Assembly (NCBI GenBank): GCA_025765595.1
Contig: JAIVFH010000061.1
Span: forward strand, 153,561-217,560
Source of the DNA: Obelidium mucronatum
Lineage: Eukaryota > Chytridiomycota > Chytridiomycetes > Chytridiales > Chytriomycetaceae
Direction: 5' to 3'
DNA length: 64,000 nt
Made by a program: the position numbers and the translations under genes. Positions 44,726 to 56,060 of the stretch are shown in pieces. The number at the start of each line of letters is the position of its first letter. Within the stretch, counting starts at the first letter, position 1. Below the pieces are notes generated by a model. That model saw nothing but the letters and a program-made list of their open reading frames with translations, was not told where the DNA came from and searched no databases.

Positions 44726-45768
44726 TTAAACCAGTTGCTCTGTTGGCGGACCAGCTTCGCTTTCTGTTATCCGTGTAGAGGTCACAACACCAGTTGCAGC
44801 ATTGGCGCTCATTTCAGATCCTTTTACTTTCACTGAAGCTTTGTCTGTTCGATTAGACGGCTTATTTGAATCACCGCCACGCTTCTTCATTCTCTGAAGC
44901 ATCACTTTCATTGAAATCAGAGCAATATACATTGCATTAAGCATGGTATAAGCAAAAAACAGGATCAGGGTGAACGGGAAACTGTAAGGAGTAAAAGCCG
45001 TTGTTCCGACGTAAAACAGGAAAGAAGCGATTCCACAAGCATTTCCAACACAACCATGATGGGCAATAATGGGGAATGTTTGATCAGTGTTTGATTTGTT
45101 CAAATCTTTTCGAAGTGACGTCATGAACTTGATGAATCCTGTGAGAAAAACCATGTCAAAGCAGAGAACGGTGATTGCGGAGAGAATTGAGAGTGCTTGT
45201 TCAAAGTACGTTCCAGTTTCGACAATGTAAAGCAGTTCAAAAACAGTTGAGCAGTAGGCATTGATTGATGCTGGAATGACTTGCGCGTAAACTAATAAAG
45301 GCTGTACTTTGAGGAAATACTGTTTTGTTGACATTGTTAGCAACTCAGTATTCAAAGCCAAGAAAAGCCTACTCTTAAAAATGTCTCCAATTTAGGATAG
45401 ACCATAGTTATGACGGCCAGTCCTCTGCTAGAACTGTATCTTACATAACTAAATTCATATGTGGCTATTAGAGCATCATTGATGGCTTGGAATATCCATG
45501 GGTTTGCTCCAGGTATTGATTCTTGTCCGAGAAAAGAGACATAAAGACCGCATATTGCAAAACCCATAATCGCAAGATTCAAGTTAAATTCTTGTTTGAG
45601 TTTCTTGAACGATATGATGCGGTCGGCTGTCCATTCCTCGTAAAGAACGTATCCAACATGAAAGAGAGTAGAAATCAAAGATACAGAAAGACCAAAGCTG
45701 CCGAGTCCGAGTAACACAGTCTTTTCTTCAGCTGTCTGGCCAGACACAGTGGAGTTTGATGAATTCAT
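44726..45768 (-). CDS. Seven-helix membrane protein, tandem family member 3
   Basis: Two exons, 45768-45373 and 45319-44726 (phase 0); 329 residues. Family marks: YVRYSSSRGLAVITMVYPKL, then YFLKVQPLLVYAQVIPASINAY across the splice junction, FDMVFLTGFIKFMTSL, FPIIAHHGCVGN. The tail is Ser/Thr/Lys-rich and could be regulated by phosphorylation. The intron is exactly where member 2 reads through (YYFLKAMPVIVFAQVIPASIDAY). Function unknown; probably a sensor or transporter specific to this lineage. Confidence 0.7.
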
Positions 45769-45922
45769 GATAATTCTTTGTTCAAATAGTTCATTGTTGG
45801 AGTTTGGTTCATGGTTGCGATCACAAAGAGATTCAAACAATGAGAAGCAAGATTAGAACAAGTTTTCTTTTATGGTCAAGTAAATATTAATATGATTAGA
45901 CGGATTTAAAAGTGAAATATTC

Positions 45923-48900
45923 ATGAAGACTCGGTTCACGTCTCTTGACTGTGCTGCCATTTGCGCCGACCTTCAAGGCTTGATCGGCCTGCGTCTCGCC
46001 AACAGTTGCGTGTGATTGACCTTGTCATCAGCTTCCAGCCTTCTCTGACGTTTCTTGCAGTATACGATGCGAATGCAAAGACATTCATCCTCAAGTTTGC
46101 AAAGCCGGACCACAAGGCGCTCGTCCTGGTTGAGTCCGGCATCCGGGGTGAGTCTTAATCTTGGTCCTAGGTCCTAGTCTGTGGTCCTTACAGTTCCCCA
46201 GTGCACCCCACCAGCTACGCCCGCGACAAGAGCGCCACGCCGTCCGCCTTCACCGCCAAGCTGCGCAAACACCTCAAGACGCGGCGCCTGGCTGCCGTGT
46301 CGCAGCTGGGCAGCGACCGCATTGTCGACTTTGTGTTTGGCGAAGGCGAGTTTGGTGAGTTTGCTGTCTTTGTGTTGATTTGTCTTGACCGCATTTCGAC
46401 CAGCGCTCCACTTGTTTGTCGAGCTGTACTCGAGCGGCAACATTGTGCTCACCGCGCACGACTTTTCCATCCTGGCCGTGCTTCGCGTCGTCGAAGTAGA
46501 GACGAACGCGCTGCCTACCCCCACCCCTGCCGACGCGGAGCCGCGCGAGCCGCCCGCCGCGACGGTCGAAATCAACTTCCGCGTCGGCCAGCGGTACTCG
46601 ATGGTCGACTTTGTGCGGCCGTTCGCCGGCGTCTCGCGAGACGCGCTCGCCGCTGCATTGGCCGAATATCGAGACTCGGTCGCCACGGCTTCGGCCAGCG
46701 ACGAAGTCACCGCAAATGCAGAGACGCTCGAAGATTCAGCTCCTGCCCAACCGGCAAAATCGTCGAAAGCCATCAAAACTCAAAAAAAGAAGGACAAGAA
46801 GGCAAAACAATCGGCTGTTGCGACCATCAAAGATGTCACCTTGCGTAAATGGGCGAAAGAAAAGTTTGGTTTCTTGTATGGGCCTGCTCTGGTTGATCAC
46901 ATTCTCTATTTTTCTGACTCGAATGATTCTTGCACCCCTTTGGTTGATGCATCTGTCAAAATGAGTGATATTTTGGCTGACACTGCGCTGGAATCTACTA
47001 TTATCGAAGGATTATGGAAAGGGTTCCAGGATGCAAACTCAATCATGCAGAGGGCATTTGAAGGAAAGCACTCGTTTGAGGGTTGGATAACGCAAATTGA
47101 ACACAAGGTATACTGTCGAAAAAAAGAAAAGAAAAGAATGTATATATGAACTCAACTCTCTCCCCGTCATAGACACCAAATTTACCAGGCTCTACTACTA
47201 CATCTGAACCGTTGATCACATTTGATGAATTCCATCCCTACAACTTTTCCCAACTTCAACATTTAAACCAACAAAACCCCGCCCCAGTCCATCACTCCAC
47301 GTTCTCCAAAGCAGTAGACGAATTCTTTACACACACTGAATCGCACCGTCTAAGTCTACGACTCCACGCAGCAGAAGCAAATGCATCTAAAAAACTGGCT
47401 TCTGTTTCGCAAAACCATACGGCGCAAGTCACGCGACTTCAAACAGCAACGCAGAGTTCTCAAAAGAATGCAGCTTGTATTGAAGCGAATTTGGAAACTG
47501 TGGATGCTGTGATTACAACAGTGAGGCAGTTTGTGGGTAGCGGGATGGATTGGATTGAGTTGTGGGAGCTGGTAAAGGAAGAAAAACGTGCGGGGAATTA
47601 TGTGGCCAGTGTTATAGAAGGTTTGAAGCTGGAAAATGGGGTTGTCACGGTTTTGCTGATGGACCCAGAGTTTGAAGAGGAGGAAGTTGAAGACAGTGAT
47701 GATGACTCTGGAGATGATAGTGATAGCGACGATGATGCCGCTAGAAAAGCAGTAAAAGGCAAAAAGAGAGCTGAAAAGGCGAAAAAGAGAAAGGAAGCGG
47801 AAGAAAGGCGCAGAAAAGGAATGTGCAAGATTGATTTAGACATTTACCTGTCTGCATGGGCGAATGCAAGGAGATATTACGATTCCAAGAAACTTGCAGC
47901 TGTGAAGGGTATCTTTGTTTTTTAATTTTTGACGGTTGTTTTATCCCATCACCTGAACAAACCCTTCACCAGCTGAAAAAACAATACACGCGGTTTCAAA
48001 GGCAATGAAACAAGCCGAAAAGAAAATCACACAGGAACTGAAAGCCACCAAAACTGCTGCACCGACCATCAAAACCATCCGGACTCCATTCTGGTTTGAA
48101 AAATACCTTTGGTTCGTCAGCAGTGAAAACTATTTGATTGTTGCTGGACGCGACACTCTTCAAAGTGATACATTGCTTCGCAAATTTATGAGAAAGGACG
48201 ACGTGGTTGTTTCAGCGGATGTAGAAGGCACACCAACAGTCTTGGTCATCAACAGCTACAGCGCGGCATTCAACAATGCCGAAGCAAAACCCCCTGGAGT
48301 CACAGCAGCTTCGCCGATCCCCCCGTTGACGCTGCATCAAGCCGGGACAATGGCTGTAGCGCATTCAAAAGCTTGGGAATCCAAAATCATTACATCGGCG
48401 TGGTGGGTCTGAGGAGAACTGGTGCAAAAATCGGGAGGTATTGCACCGCTTTCAAAAGCAGAAAAGAATTTCCTGGTAAGAGAAACAATTCCCATGCAAA
48501 AAAACACAATGGTTTGATGATTTGAAATTGAATTATCATAACGACAGCCGCCTGTTCAACTGATTTACGGATTCGGTTTGCTGTTTGCAATTGATCAAGC
48601 GACTGCTGCGCGTCATTATGATGAACGGCGTCCTTGGGCTCGACTTGGGCGTCCTGAAGTGAATGATGGTACAACGGTTGTTGATTTAGATGGAGATGTT
48701 GACGCTGATGGTGACGCTGGAGATGAATCTGAATCCGATGAAGAAGGCGCTGCTGGTGATGCTGAGCCACCTGAATCTGTAGTCAATTTTGAAAAATACG
48801 GTCTTGAAAAGCCGGAAACTATTGAAGAAGTTGGATCACCTGAGGCAATCGCAGTCGGAAGTGTAGCTTCGGAAGAAATTGCACAACAAAGCAGTAGGGA

Positions 48901-49850
48901 TGCAGGCGTAGTTGCGGAAACGCACCCAGCTGTTGGAAAAAAGCGGATATCTGCCAAAGAGCGACGCGAACTCAAGAAGCAAGTTGGAAAGCCAGATGTT
49001 TCGTCGAGTGCTTATGCTGAGAGGCAAAATACTCAATCTTTGGATGAATCGGTGTCTGATGAGTCTGATACGGAAGAGGCGGTGTCTCTGCCACTGAAAA
49101 GAGAAAAACAACCAGCGCCGTCGGTTACATCCAAAACGTCTTCTGCAGCAGTACAGTCCAAAGCGGCTCCTCGAGGAAAGAAGGCCAAATTAAAGAAGAT
49201 GAAGGAAAAGTACGCTGATCAGTCGGATGAAGAGCGTGAGGTGATGATGTCATTACTGCACGGGGATGGTTCCAAGAAAAAAGCAGTCGTGGACGAACAG
49301 CAGACAAAAGGAGGGGCAAGGCAATCAACTTCCCATAAAAACACAGGAAATCCAAAAAGTGGGAAGGACTCAGAAAAGCAGGCACCGAAACCACCAAAGC
49401 AAGTAAAAAGCGCGATTGGTGGCGGTGGTGATTTCGTTGGCGATTCAGCGCCCGCGGAAGACTTTAATTTGTCATTATTGGATTTATTGACGAGCCAGCC
49501 AAACTCTGATGATATTATCACTGCGGTTGTCCCCGTCTGTGCGCCGTGGACATGTTTGGCCAAGTACAAGTATAAAGTAAAGCTTGTACCAGGGTGAGTT
49601 CTGTTGTGCGATTTGTTACGATTCAAACCCCAATAACACTTGAATTAGATCACTGAAGCGAGGAAAAGCAGCCAAATCGGTTGAATCTGCATTTAAGTTA
49701 ATGGCGACGAAAAGCGAAGATAAAAGGGAAGGAGATGTTATTTCGCAGATGGTGGAAGCCGAAATAACAGCTGCAATGTTGGGAAAAGTCAAGATTATGG
49801 GTGCGGCTGGGGCTGCTTCGACTGATTCTAAACAATCGAAAAAGAAATGA
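45923..49850 (+). CDS. RQC2: Ribosome quality-control factor Rqc2/NEMF (NFACT family), with in-frame TGA
   Basis: Eight exons: 45923-46004, 46061-46147, 46202-46354, 46404-47107, 47173-47908, 47973-48475, 48548-49593, 49649-49850; about 1170 codons. It binds stalled 60S subunits, recruits Listerin and adds CAT tails. Seen: NFACT-N (MKTRFTSLDCAAICADL with Asp9; FAKPDHKALVLVESGIR; LGSDRIVDF with the Asp95-Arg96 pair needed for CAT tailing), coiled coils, acidic/basic linker, NFACT-R (FWFEKYLWFVSSENYLIVAGRD, WESKIITSAWWV), PPVQLIYGFGLLFAID, and NFACT-C (VPVCAPWTCLAKYKYKVKLVPG). A TGA at 48410-48412 interrupts the frame right after AWWV, at a position where relatives have His. Both sides are well conserved, so this is a recent nonsense change, a base error, or readthrough. 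Confidence 0.9.
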
Positions 49851-50225
49851 TGAGGAGGAGAATAAATTAATGGAAAAACGTATGCATATGTTTTTTTGTA
49901 TTTTTACGCAGTGTCGGAAGTTGAAATATAGATGAAAAAATTGTGCCCACAATGAGAAAGCCAACTCTGAGCTCGACTACAGGGCTGAACGCGCAAATGG
50001 TATTTCAGTCTGCTTAGTCCTTAAAGATGTAGTTTGGACCTTACACCAGGGGTTAATTAGGCTTTGGGGATACTGGTTCTCCTTTTGCTTGGAATCACTG
50101 CTGTCAAAACATGGAGACAAAATGAAGAGAACTACCAAAAAATAATGATGCGTGTGACTGCCGACGAGATTGCCTCCTTCATAGTTAGTGATCTTTGTTT
50201 GAGGAGCATTGTGATCTGAAAGCAA
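49851..50225. other. Intergenic; possible missing 5' exon of the next gene
   Basis: No gene is clear. The next gene lacks the membrane anchor of its paralogue, and an acceptor-like CTTCGCAG just inside its reading frame matches the paralogue's intron site. A first exon should therefore lie here or further left, but I could not identify it. Confidence 0.35.
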
Positions 50226-51440
50226 ATGTTATCAACTTCGCAGCCAGAAGACTTTGAATTCTTCCCTTCAGTTTATGACAAGCCGTTAAAACCAAAGGCC
50301 ATCATATCGATGCTGACTTCTGGGGAGGATTCACCATCAGTATTCGACGCGTACTTCACGGCTGCCGTTGCTCATGTGTTCACTTTCACGCAATACTTCA
50401 ACTCCCTAAACTATGCGAATCTGAACTATGAATACGTTGTAATGGTTACAGAAAACGTGTCTGCGCGTCAGAGGTCCGTACTTTTGCGGATGGGTGCACG
50501 TGTTTTGGTTGTTCCCTCAATCACACGGCGAGATTTACCAGGAATGCCGAAGTTGACGCCAAGATATAGCCACTTGAGTTTAGATAAAGGCGGAGAGTAT
50601 GAATATGTGTATTCAAAACTGCAAATGTGGCGGCTGGAAGGGGTTTTCGAGACAATTCTCTTTCACGATTTGGACCTATTCTTTCTGAAAGATACGGATC
50701 CAGCCCCGGCACTGTTTAAATTTGCTGATGCCATAAATAGTAGCTACTTTTTAGCTGCGGCATGGGATTGCTGCGATGAGACTTTGAATAGTGGATTGAT
50801 GGTGTTTTCACCCAATAAGGAGCGGTTTAAGGAGATGAAACAACTAGCTCCAACACCTCCTTACAACTATTTCGGAGACCAAACGCTGGTTCACCACTAT
50901 CACTGGAATCGAAGCCTAGTTACAGTTCTACCCCAAGCATATAACGTGATCTACTTTGGCAAGCTGAAGAATTTCAAAAATGAGCAAACTATCGGCTTTC
51001 ATGACAAGTTTTGGAGACGTGAAAGGTGGTTTTCTGAATGGAGAAAGCGCATGATGGCGACGCGAAAGTTCCAACTTGAGCAAGGACATTCTTATTTGGT
51101 TCCATCGATTCCCAAAAAATTGAATGAATGGACAATGGTCCAGGAGTCGGGTTGGATGGGTGAGACAGTCCATATGGTTTCTTTTGGAGCTATATCTCAA
51201 GAACAAATTGAGATCCGCCAGCAGGTAGCGGAGTTCAACCTACAAGCAATTTGTACCATCGAAAAGCGAGGAGTTGAATTACATGAACTCTTGAAAAGAC
51301 TTTTAGAAGGTTCCTACAACGCAAACGGTAGTTGGGTGCTTATTCTGTTCCCAGAAGCGCAGATGGCAGGAACCAGCAGTCCAATAGTCTTGGAGCTGGC
51401 TAGATTTGCAGCAATCTTCGGATTCTGTGATTCTATTTGA
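50226..51440 (+). CDS. Glycosyltransferase, GT8-like (paralogue of the 2.2-kb gene)
   Basis: An open frame from an ATG at 50226 gives 404 residues. Same motif order as the paralogue: AIISMLTSG, YEYVVMVTENVSARQRSVLL, ARVLVVPS, YSKLQMWRLEGVFETILF, the DxD motif in HDLDLFFLKD, CDETLNSGLMVF, GDQTLVHHYHWN and GFHDKFWRRERW. The C-terminal 130 residues are a degenerate second domain, shorter than in the paralogue (it ends after FAAIFGFCDSI). The N-terminal signal anchor is absent from this model; the paralogue's intron site (before P-E/S-D/E-F) coincides with an acceptor at about 50245, so an upstream anchor exon is likely. Golgi-type transfer of a sugar to glycoprotein or wall glycan is inferred. 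Confidence 0.75.
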   Translation: MLSTSQPEDFEFFPSVYDKPLKPKAIISMLTSGEDSPSVFDAYFTAAVAHVFTFTQYFNSLNYANLNYEYVVMVTENVSARQRSVLLRMGARVLVVPSITRRDLPGMPKLTPRYSHLSLDKGGEYEYVYSKLQMWRLEGVFETILFHDLDLFFLKDTDPAPALFKFADAINSSYFLAAAWDCCDETLNSGLMVFSPNKERFKEMKQLAPTPPYNYFGDQTLVHHYHWNRSLVTVLPQAYNVIYFGKLKNFKNEQTIGFHDKFWRRERWFSEWRKRMMATRKFQLEQGHSYLVPSIPKKLNEWTMVQESGWMGETVHMVSFGAISQEQIEIRQQVAEFNLQAICTIEKRGVELHELLKRLLEGSYNANGSWVLILFPEAQMAGTSSPIVLELARFAAIFGFCDSI

Positions 51441-51713
51441 GTTTTGCGGTGGTGTTCCTGGTGGAATTCCTTGTTCATGAAAACTCAAAGGAGTTGATGC
51501 AGAAATCAAGCCATGCGAAAACAGTGGCTGAATCCTGGAAGGTTTTAAGCCAGGACAAGTCGGCTGTTGTTGTTCCTGTAGGAGAGCAGTCCTTGTTTAT
51601 TGTCTGTTGAAGAAGATTTGATAAAATTCCATTTGGAGATTGTTCTGTCCAAGCACACCTCATTTGCAAACCGTTCCAAGAGACCAAGTTATCGGCAATT
51701 AAAAAGAGTGGAC

Positions 51714-54054
51714 ATGGAAGGCATTGAGTATGACTGACGTGATAGGTTCATTTCAAGCCTTAACGTTGGATTTAGATCGCAAGTGGCTTCATCCCCACTA
51801 GATATCACTGCCAGACTTCTTGCGTCTTTCAAGCGCAACGGGCTTTCTTCTGGCGCTTTTTCAGATGTGACTGTCCGAATTCTGGGCAGGGAATACCAGC
51901 TGCATCGAGTCGTGCTGTGTAAGGCAATTTAGTTGATAAACCATACCTGTAATTAACATGAATCGCCTGCTCAGACGCAAATCGCTTCTTCAAGGCTGCG
52001 CTAGAAGGCTCTATTGCCTTCACAGGCAGGTCTTACAGTGCAGCGATACAGCAAGAGCTTGAGAAAGGGGAAATCAACGGACTATCTCAGAGGCCGCCAC
52101 GTTCTGGATGTTGTAGTTGGTGACGGTGTGACTTCAGAGGGCGTCGAAGTGATTTTGGAGAGGTATATGGTGTGATTGCTTGCCCAGAGTGGTATGTTAA
52201 TGTTTTCTTTCCAACCTAGAATCTATGGGCAATTCGGTCATCGCGTGTCTGATGCTACCTTCATGACTTATCTTCCAGCCGCTTATTTCTTTAGTGATGA
52301 GGACCTTTGCGATCAGTGTGGCATCTACATCCGCTCTATTGCATATTCCCCCGAGAATATTCTCTCCTTTTTTCAATTTGCCTCAGGATATGATTTCGGT
52401 CCCTACTCTGAATTACTATTGAGAAACTGTTTGATTTACCTGTGCAAAGAGGGAACTGCCAATCCAGCCTTGAACCCGACAGACATCTACTCCAAGTTGG
52501 ATTATAACTGGCTGGCCCAAATTATTGGAAGTGATGTGTTTTATGTCAAGAGTGAGGCGGATCGCTTCGTGTTTTTGACGCAAGCTATTAAAGCAAGGGA
52601 TGCAGCCGAATTTGGTCGGATTCGAGACTTTTTGAGTGGAAGCACCATTATGAATTTCTCCGATAGCAATGTTACTGAATCTGGAAACAAGGTTTTTGTG
52701 GCGGAAAGTATGGATGTCGACCAGAACGACGAGTTGCATTTCGTTGGACAGAGGCAAGAATCACAAGTGGTTCCTCTGAACTGATGCCAACAACGAAATA
52801 GGCGCTTGAAGATCAAGAGTACTTGGAAGGCGAACAGATGGCTGAAAGTGATGAAGACAATCAGGACAATGAAATGGCTGTTGTTAGAAAAAGGGAGAGT
52901 GCCGTGACATTTGACTCGAAACGAAAGAGCTTGCTCGAAGATATTGTTGAAGATCTCGCGGAAGAAGATCCCAGTGCTGCTGGAGGACTGACGATTTCCA
53001 CTGCTAAGGATCCCCAACACAACTGACCCATCAGCCGGGCCTCCAACTACAATTCCTTCCACATTGACAGCCTTCTTACCAATCACATCCAGTCCTCTAG
53101 CAACCGTTGCTTCGCCATCACCACTCTCGTCACCACACTGCCCTTCGTATTCGCAACGTTAACCACAAAAAATCATTCAAGGAACGGCGAGACGCATCTC
53201 GATTTTTGGGAAGCAGTGACATCAACAGCACACCCAACGCTATTGAAACGATTTCCAATGGTGTCATATATACTCACATGAATCCTGCTACTCTGTCCAA
53301 ACTGAAAGCCGAAGGAGTGATTTCTCCTCTGGTACTTGGAATCCAGCACCGCGCCTCTATTGACCTTCAAAACAAAATTAAAAAAAGCAGCGTGAAAAGC
53401 TGTTTCTCTTGGGATCAAGTATGTGAATGATCGTGTTGGGGTCTCTGAAAAGATTCGCCGGGATTTGGAGCAAGATGATACAGTGGGCCCAGCAAGTGTG
53501 CTCCCACCGCCTTGTTTCTATGATTGGGTGTTCTTGGATCCATTCAGACACAAGTTGTCGGAAGTCCAGCCTTTCCGCTTTGCTGTCGAGTTTGTCTTGA
53601 CTAAAGTTGTTGGAAGCAAAGGAAAACTTTATTCGGCGCCAGTTCCTTATGCCGGGAGTTTGTGGTATTTGATGGTGAGGAATGAGAGCGTCAAAAATGT
53701 TGGAAAGTTTGGCGTTTATGTGTAAGTCTCTGATCATCAACACGTCGTTTGTACTGATTGCCCAACAGGTATCGCAAACAGGACAAAAAGCTCTCTGGAT
53801 ACACTGATTATAGAACGCCTGTTCAATTTTGGGGCAAAGTCTGTGCGTACATTCACAATCCTCGAAACTCGGTTGTGAATGAGCCATATGCCTTTGAGAC
53901 TATTTCTCAGGTTGCCCATGGATCTGAGGCTAAATTTCTGGGAGACGTCAACCGTATTTGCGGGGAAGATCTCATGACAGAATTGAAGGGGCTGGACAAG
54001 GGTGGTGTGGAGGCTGGAGTGTTGAGATGTAGTGTTGTTCTTGCTTTGTTTTGA
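51714..54054 (+). pseudogene. BTB/POZ-domain protein gene with broken reading frame
   Basis: Exons that can be read: 51714-51727, 51776-51918, 51975-52162, 52220 to about 52764, 52802-53150, 53182-53725 and 53769-54054. A BTB fold is clear (FSDVTVRILGREYQLHRVVLY, NRFFKAALEGS, VVVGDGVTSEGVEVILER, IYGQF). It is followed by an acidic linker and a C-terminal domain (PFRFAVEFVLTKVVGSKGKL, YAGSLWYLMVRNES). BTB proteins are usually adaptors for Cullin-3 or scaffolds. The frame is broken by one extra base near GGGG at 52067-52070, by a TGA at 53024-53026, and by shifts near 53150 and 53390. Two of the breaks could instead be 28-35-nt introns, much shorter than others here. Either a young pseudogene or a gene with sequence errors. 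Confidence 0.6.
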
Positions 54055-54179
54055 GTGATGGATATGATAAATGCATAGATTATTTGTTTATTGTTTGTAC
54101 TGTTCAACACGTTTTTGATTTGCAATTACCAAGACAAGCGTGAAAGAAACCCTAAATTGATTTTCATTTTGTTAACAAA

Positions 54180-54875
54180 ATGACTCAACACCAAGTTGCC
54201 ATCCCCCAGTCTGCTACCAGAGCTGTAGAAGCCACCAGAACTCTTGCCAGTGACTTCAAGGCGTTTTTGGAGCGCGGTTCTCTTGTTGACTTGGCCGTTG
54301 GGTAAGAATTCCCCAGCCTCGAGTGACACATTACTCATAGCAATTCAGTATCATCGTTGGAGGCGCCTTCAACACGATCGTTCAATCATTCGTCACCGAT
54401 CTGATCACTCCAATTATTGGTCTCATCTCACAAAAGAACCTCGAGAACAACTTTCTTGTCATCAAGTGCTCCGAGAAGAGCACTGTTTGCCAAACTGGGT
54501 CCAACAACATTTACGCCACTATTGCTGAAGCTGCCAAGGACTCTGCTGTGACGTGAGTTGATAGTTTGAAATTCGGCGATCGAAACGCCTGTTCTTAAAC
54601 GCAACCTTTCAGGTGGAACTGGGGAAAGTTCATTCAAAACGTCATTTACTTTTTGATTGTCGCTCTTGTTATGTTCTTTGTTGTTAAGGCGTACACCAGT
54701 TAAGTGACTTTATTCAACCTTCTCTGGGTAACTTCTAATGAACATTCTTTCCAACGCAGATCTTGTTTTGAAGCCAAAGCCGGCAGCCCCAGAGGAAACT
54801 AAGAAGTGTGAATCTTGTTTGGAAGAGATCCATAAGGATGCCAAGAAGTGCAAGTTCTGCGCCTCTTCTCAGTAA
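54180..54875 (+). CDS. mscL: MscL-type mechanosensitive channel with zinc-ribbon tail (copy 3)
   Basis: Four exons, 54180-54301, 54349-54552, 54613-54698, 54760-54875; 175 residues, the shortest and most bacterial-like of the four. Short N-terminus, then FKAFLERGSLVDLAVGIIVG (MscL helix 1 with the gating glycines), AFNTIVQSFVTDLITPIIGL, a loop with a Cys pair, WNWGKFIQNVIYFLIVALVMFFVV (helix 2), and a tail PEETKKCESCLEEIHKDAKKCKFC ending SSQ. The CxxC-x10-CxxC motif ends just before the C-terminus. Tandem with copy 4, 206 bp downstream on the same strand. The compact form suggests it is closest to the ancestral copy. Confidence 0.92.
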
Positions 54876-55081
54876 CTTAAACAGTTTTGCCTGTCCGTAA
54901 TTTACCGAAGGAAAACTCTTATTAATCGTTTTCCATTTCTGAAATAAAGCCTCGTATCCTCGATATTTTTATCGCGCTACTGCTGAAATTTCAACGATGG
55001 GGTTTTGTGTTGTTCTAGAAGGTGAATAGAAGCTTTCAACGCAGTTTCGAAACTCTCGAAATCAGTTTAATTATACCTGAA

Positions 55082-56060
55082 ATGTCTGACGGCGATTCGA
55101 TAAATACTGATGGGACCATTCAATTATCTCCTGTGTTGGAGAACCATGTTTCAATTGAAGTTGCGCCAGAAAGTCCAGATTCTTCCAAGCAAACTGCAAC
55201 TTCAACTAAAACACCAACAGGAAGACGACCCACGTCTAAGTTTATTCGATTCGGTCGCCATGTGGGGAAAGGTGTGAAGGGTGGCATTGTCCATACCAAG
55301 CACTTTGCTTTGGGAATCTTTGAAGATATTGAAAACTTTTTGAGGCGGGGGAATATGGTGGATTTAATGGCTGGTGTTGTCATGGGGTTGGTCACTGAGT
55401 GTGTTTCTCAAATGTAGTGTTGATGTATTTAACCCTAACAGCGCGGCCTTCACATCAATCGTTCAATCTTTTGTATCCGACTTAATTACTCCTCTGATTG
55501 GGCTTATTACTCAAAAGAATATCGGTTAGTGAGAATCTTTCGTCGCTGTCTCTAAAAACTGGCTCAGAGAATAATTTCCTGGTAATACGATGTCCGAGCA
55601 ATTCATCGATTCCATGCCAAACTGGGCTTCAGCAAATATTTCATACAATCGATCAAGCAACCGCAGCTGGTGCGGTGACTTGGAACTTTGGAAAGTTTGG
55701 AAACAATGCCTTGAATTTTCTCTTGGTGGGAACAATAACATTCTATTTTGTGAAGTTATACGCTGGTTAGTACTTCTTTTTTGCCTTGTTCGTATGTTTA
55801 GTCTATTTAATTTTTTTTTCGTGCCTGCCACAGCTTCATTTTTGAGGTATTCAAAGGATCCCCCACCAAAGACCAAAAAGTGCCCCGAGTGCTGGGAAGA
55901 AAATCACATGAAAGCGAGAAAGTGCAAGTGGTGTATATCAATTTTCCCCGCCAGTGAAGCTGGATCACCTCGTAGAAATGCGAAACATGCAGGAATTGGG
56001 AATGTTGTGATGCAAGTATTCCATCACCATGGTCATAAAAAAGCGAAAGGAAAGAAGTGA
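55082..56060 (+). CDS. mscL: MscL-type mechanosensitive channel with zinc-ribbon tail (copy 4)
   Basis: Four exons, 55082-55386, 55442-55524, 55568-55765, 55834-56060; 270 residues. An 80-residue N-terminal extension (acidic then basic) precedes IENFLRRGNMVDLMAGVVMG, AFTSIVQSFVSDLITPLIGL, ENNFLVIRC, WNFGKFGNNALNFLLVGTITF (helix 2) and the zinc-ribbon-like CPECWEENHMKARKCKWC, then a His/Lys-rich tail (HHHGHKKAKGKK). Helix 1 reads LMAGVV instead of the usual LAVG, so gating sensitivity may differ. The basic His-rich end could bind membrane or metal. Confidence 0.9.

Noticed and set aside
48410..48412. Selenocysteine codon in RQC2
   Set aside because: The protein family has no selenoprotein members, fungi generally lack the machinery, and no SECIS-like hairpin was recognised.
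12933..53026. UGA reassigned to an amino acid
   Set aside because: Three in-frame TGA codons were seen, but several intact genes here (RQC2 end, CNG channel, SNARE, kinase) use TGA as their normal stop.
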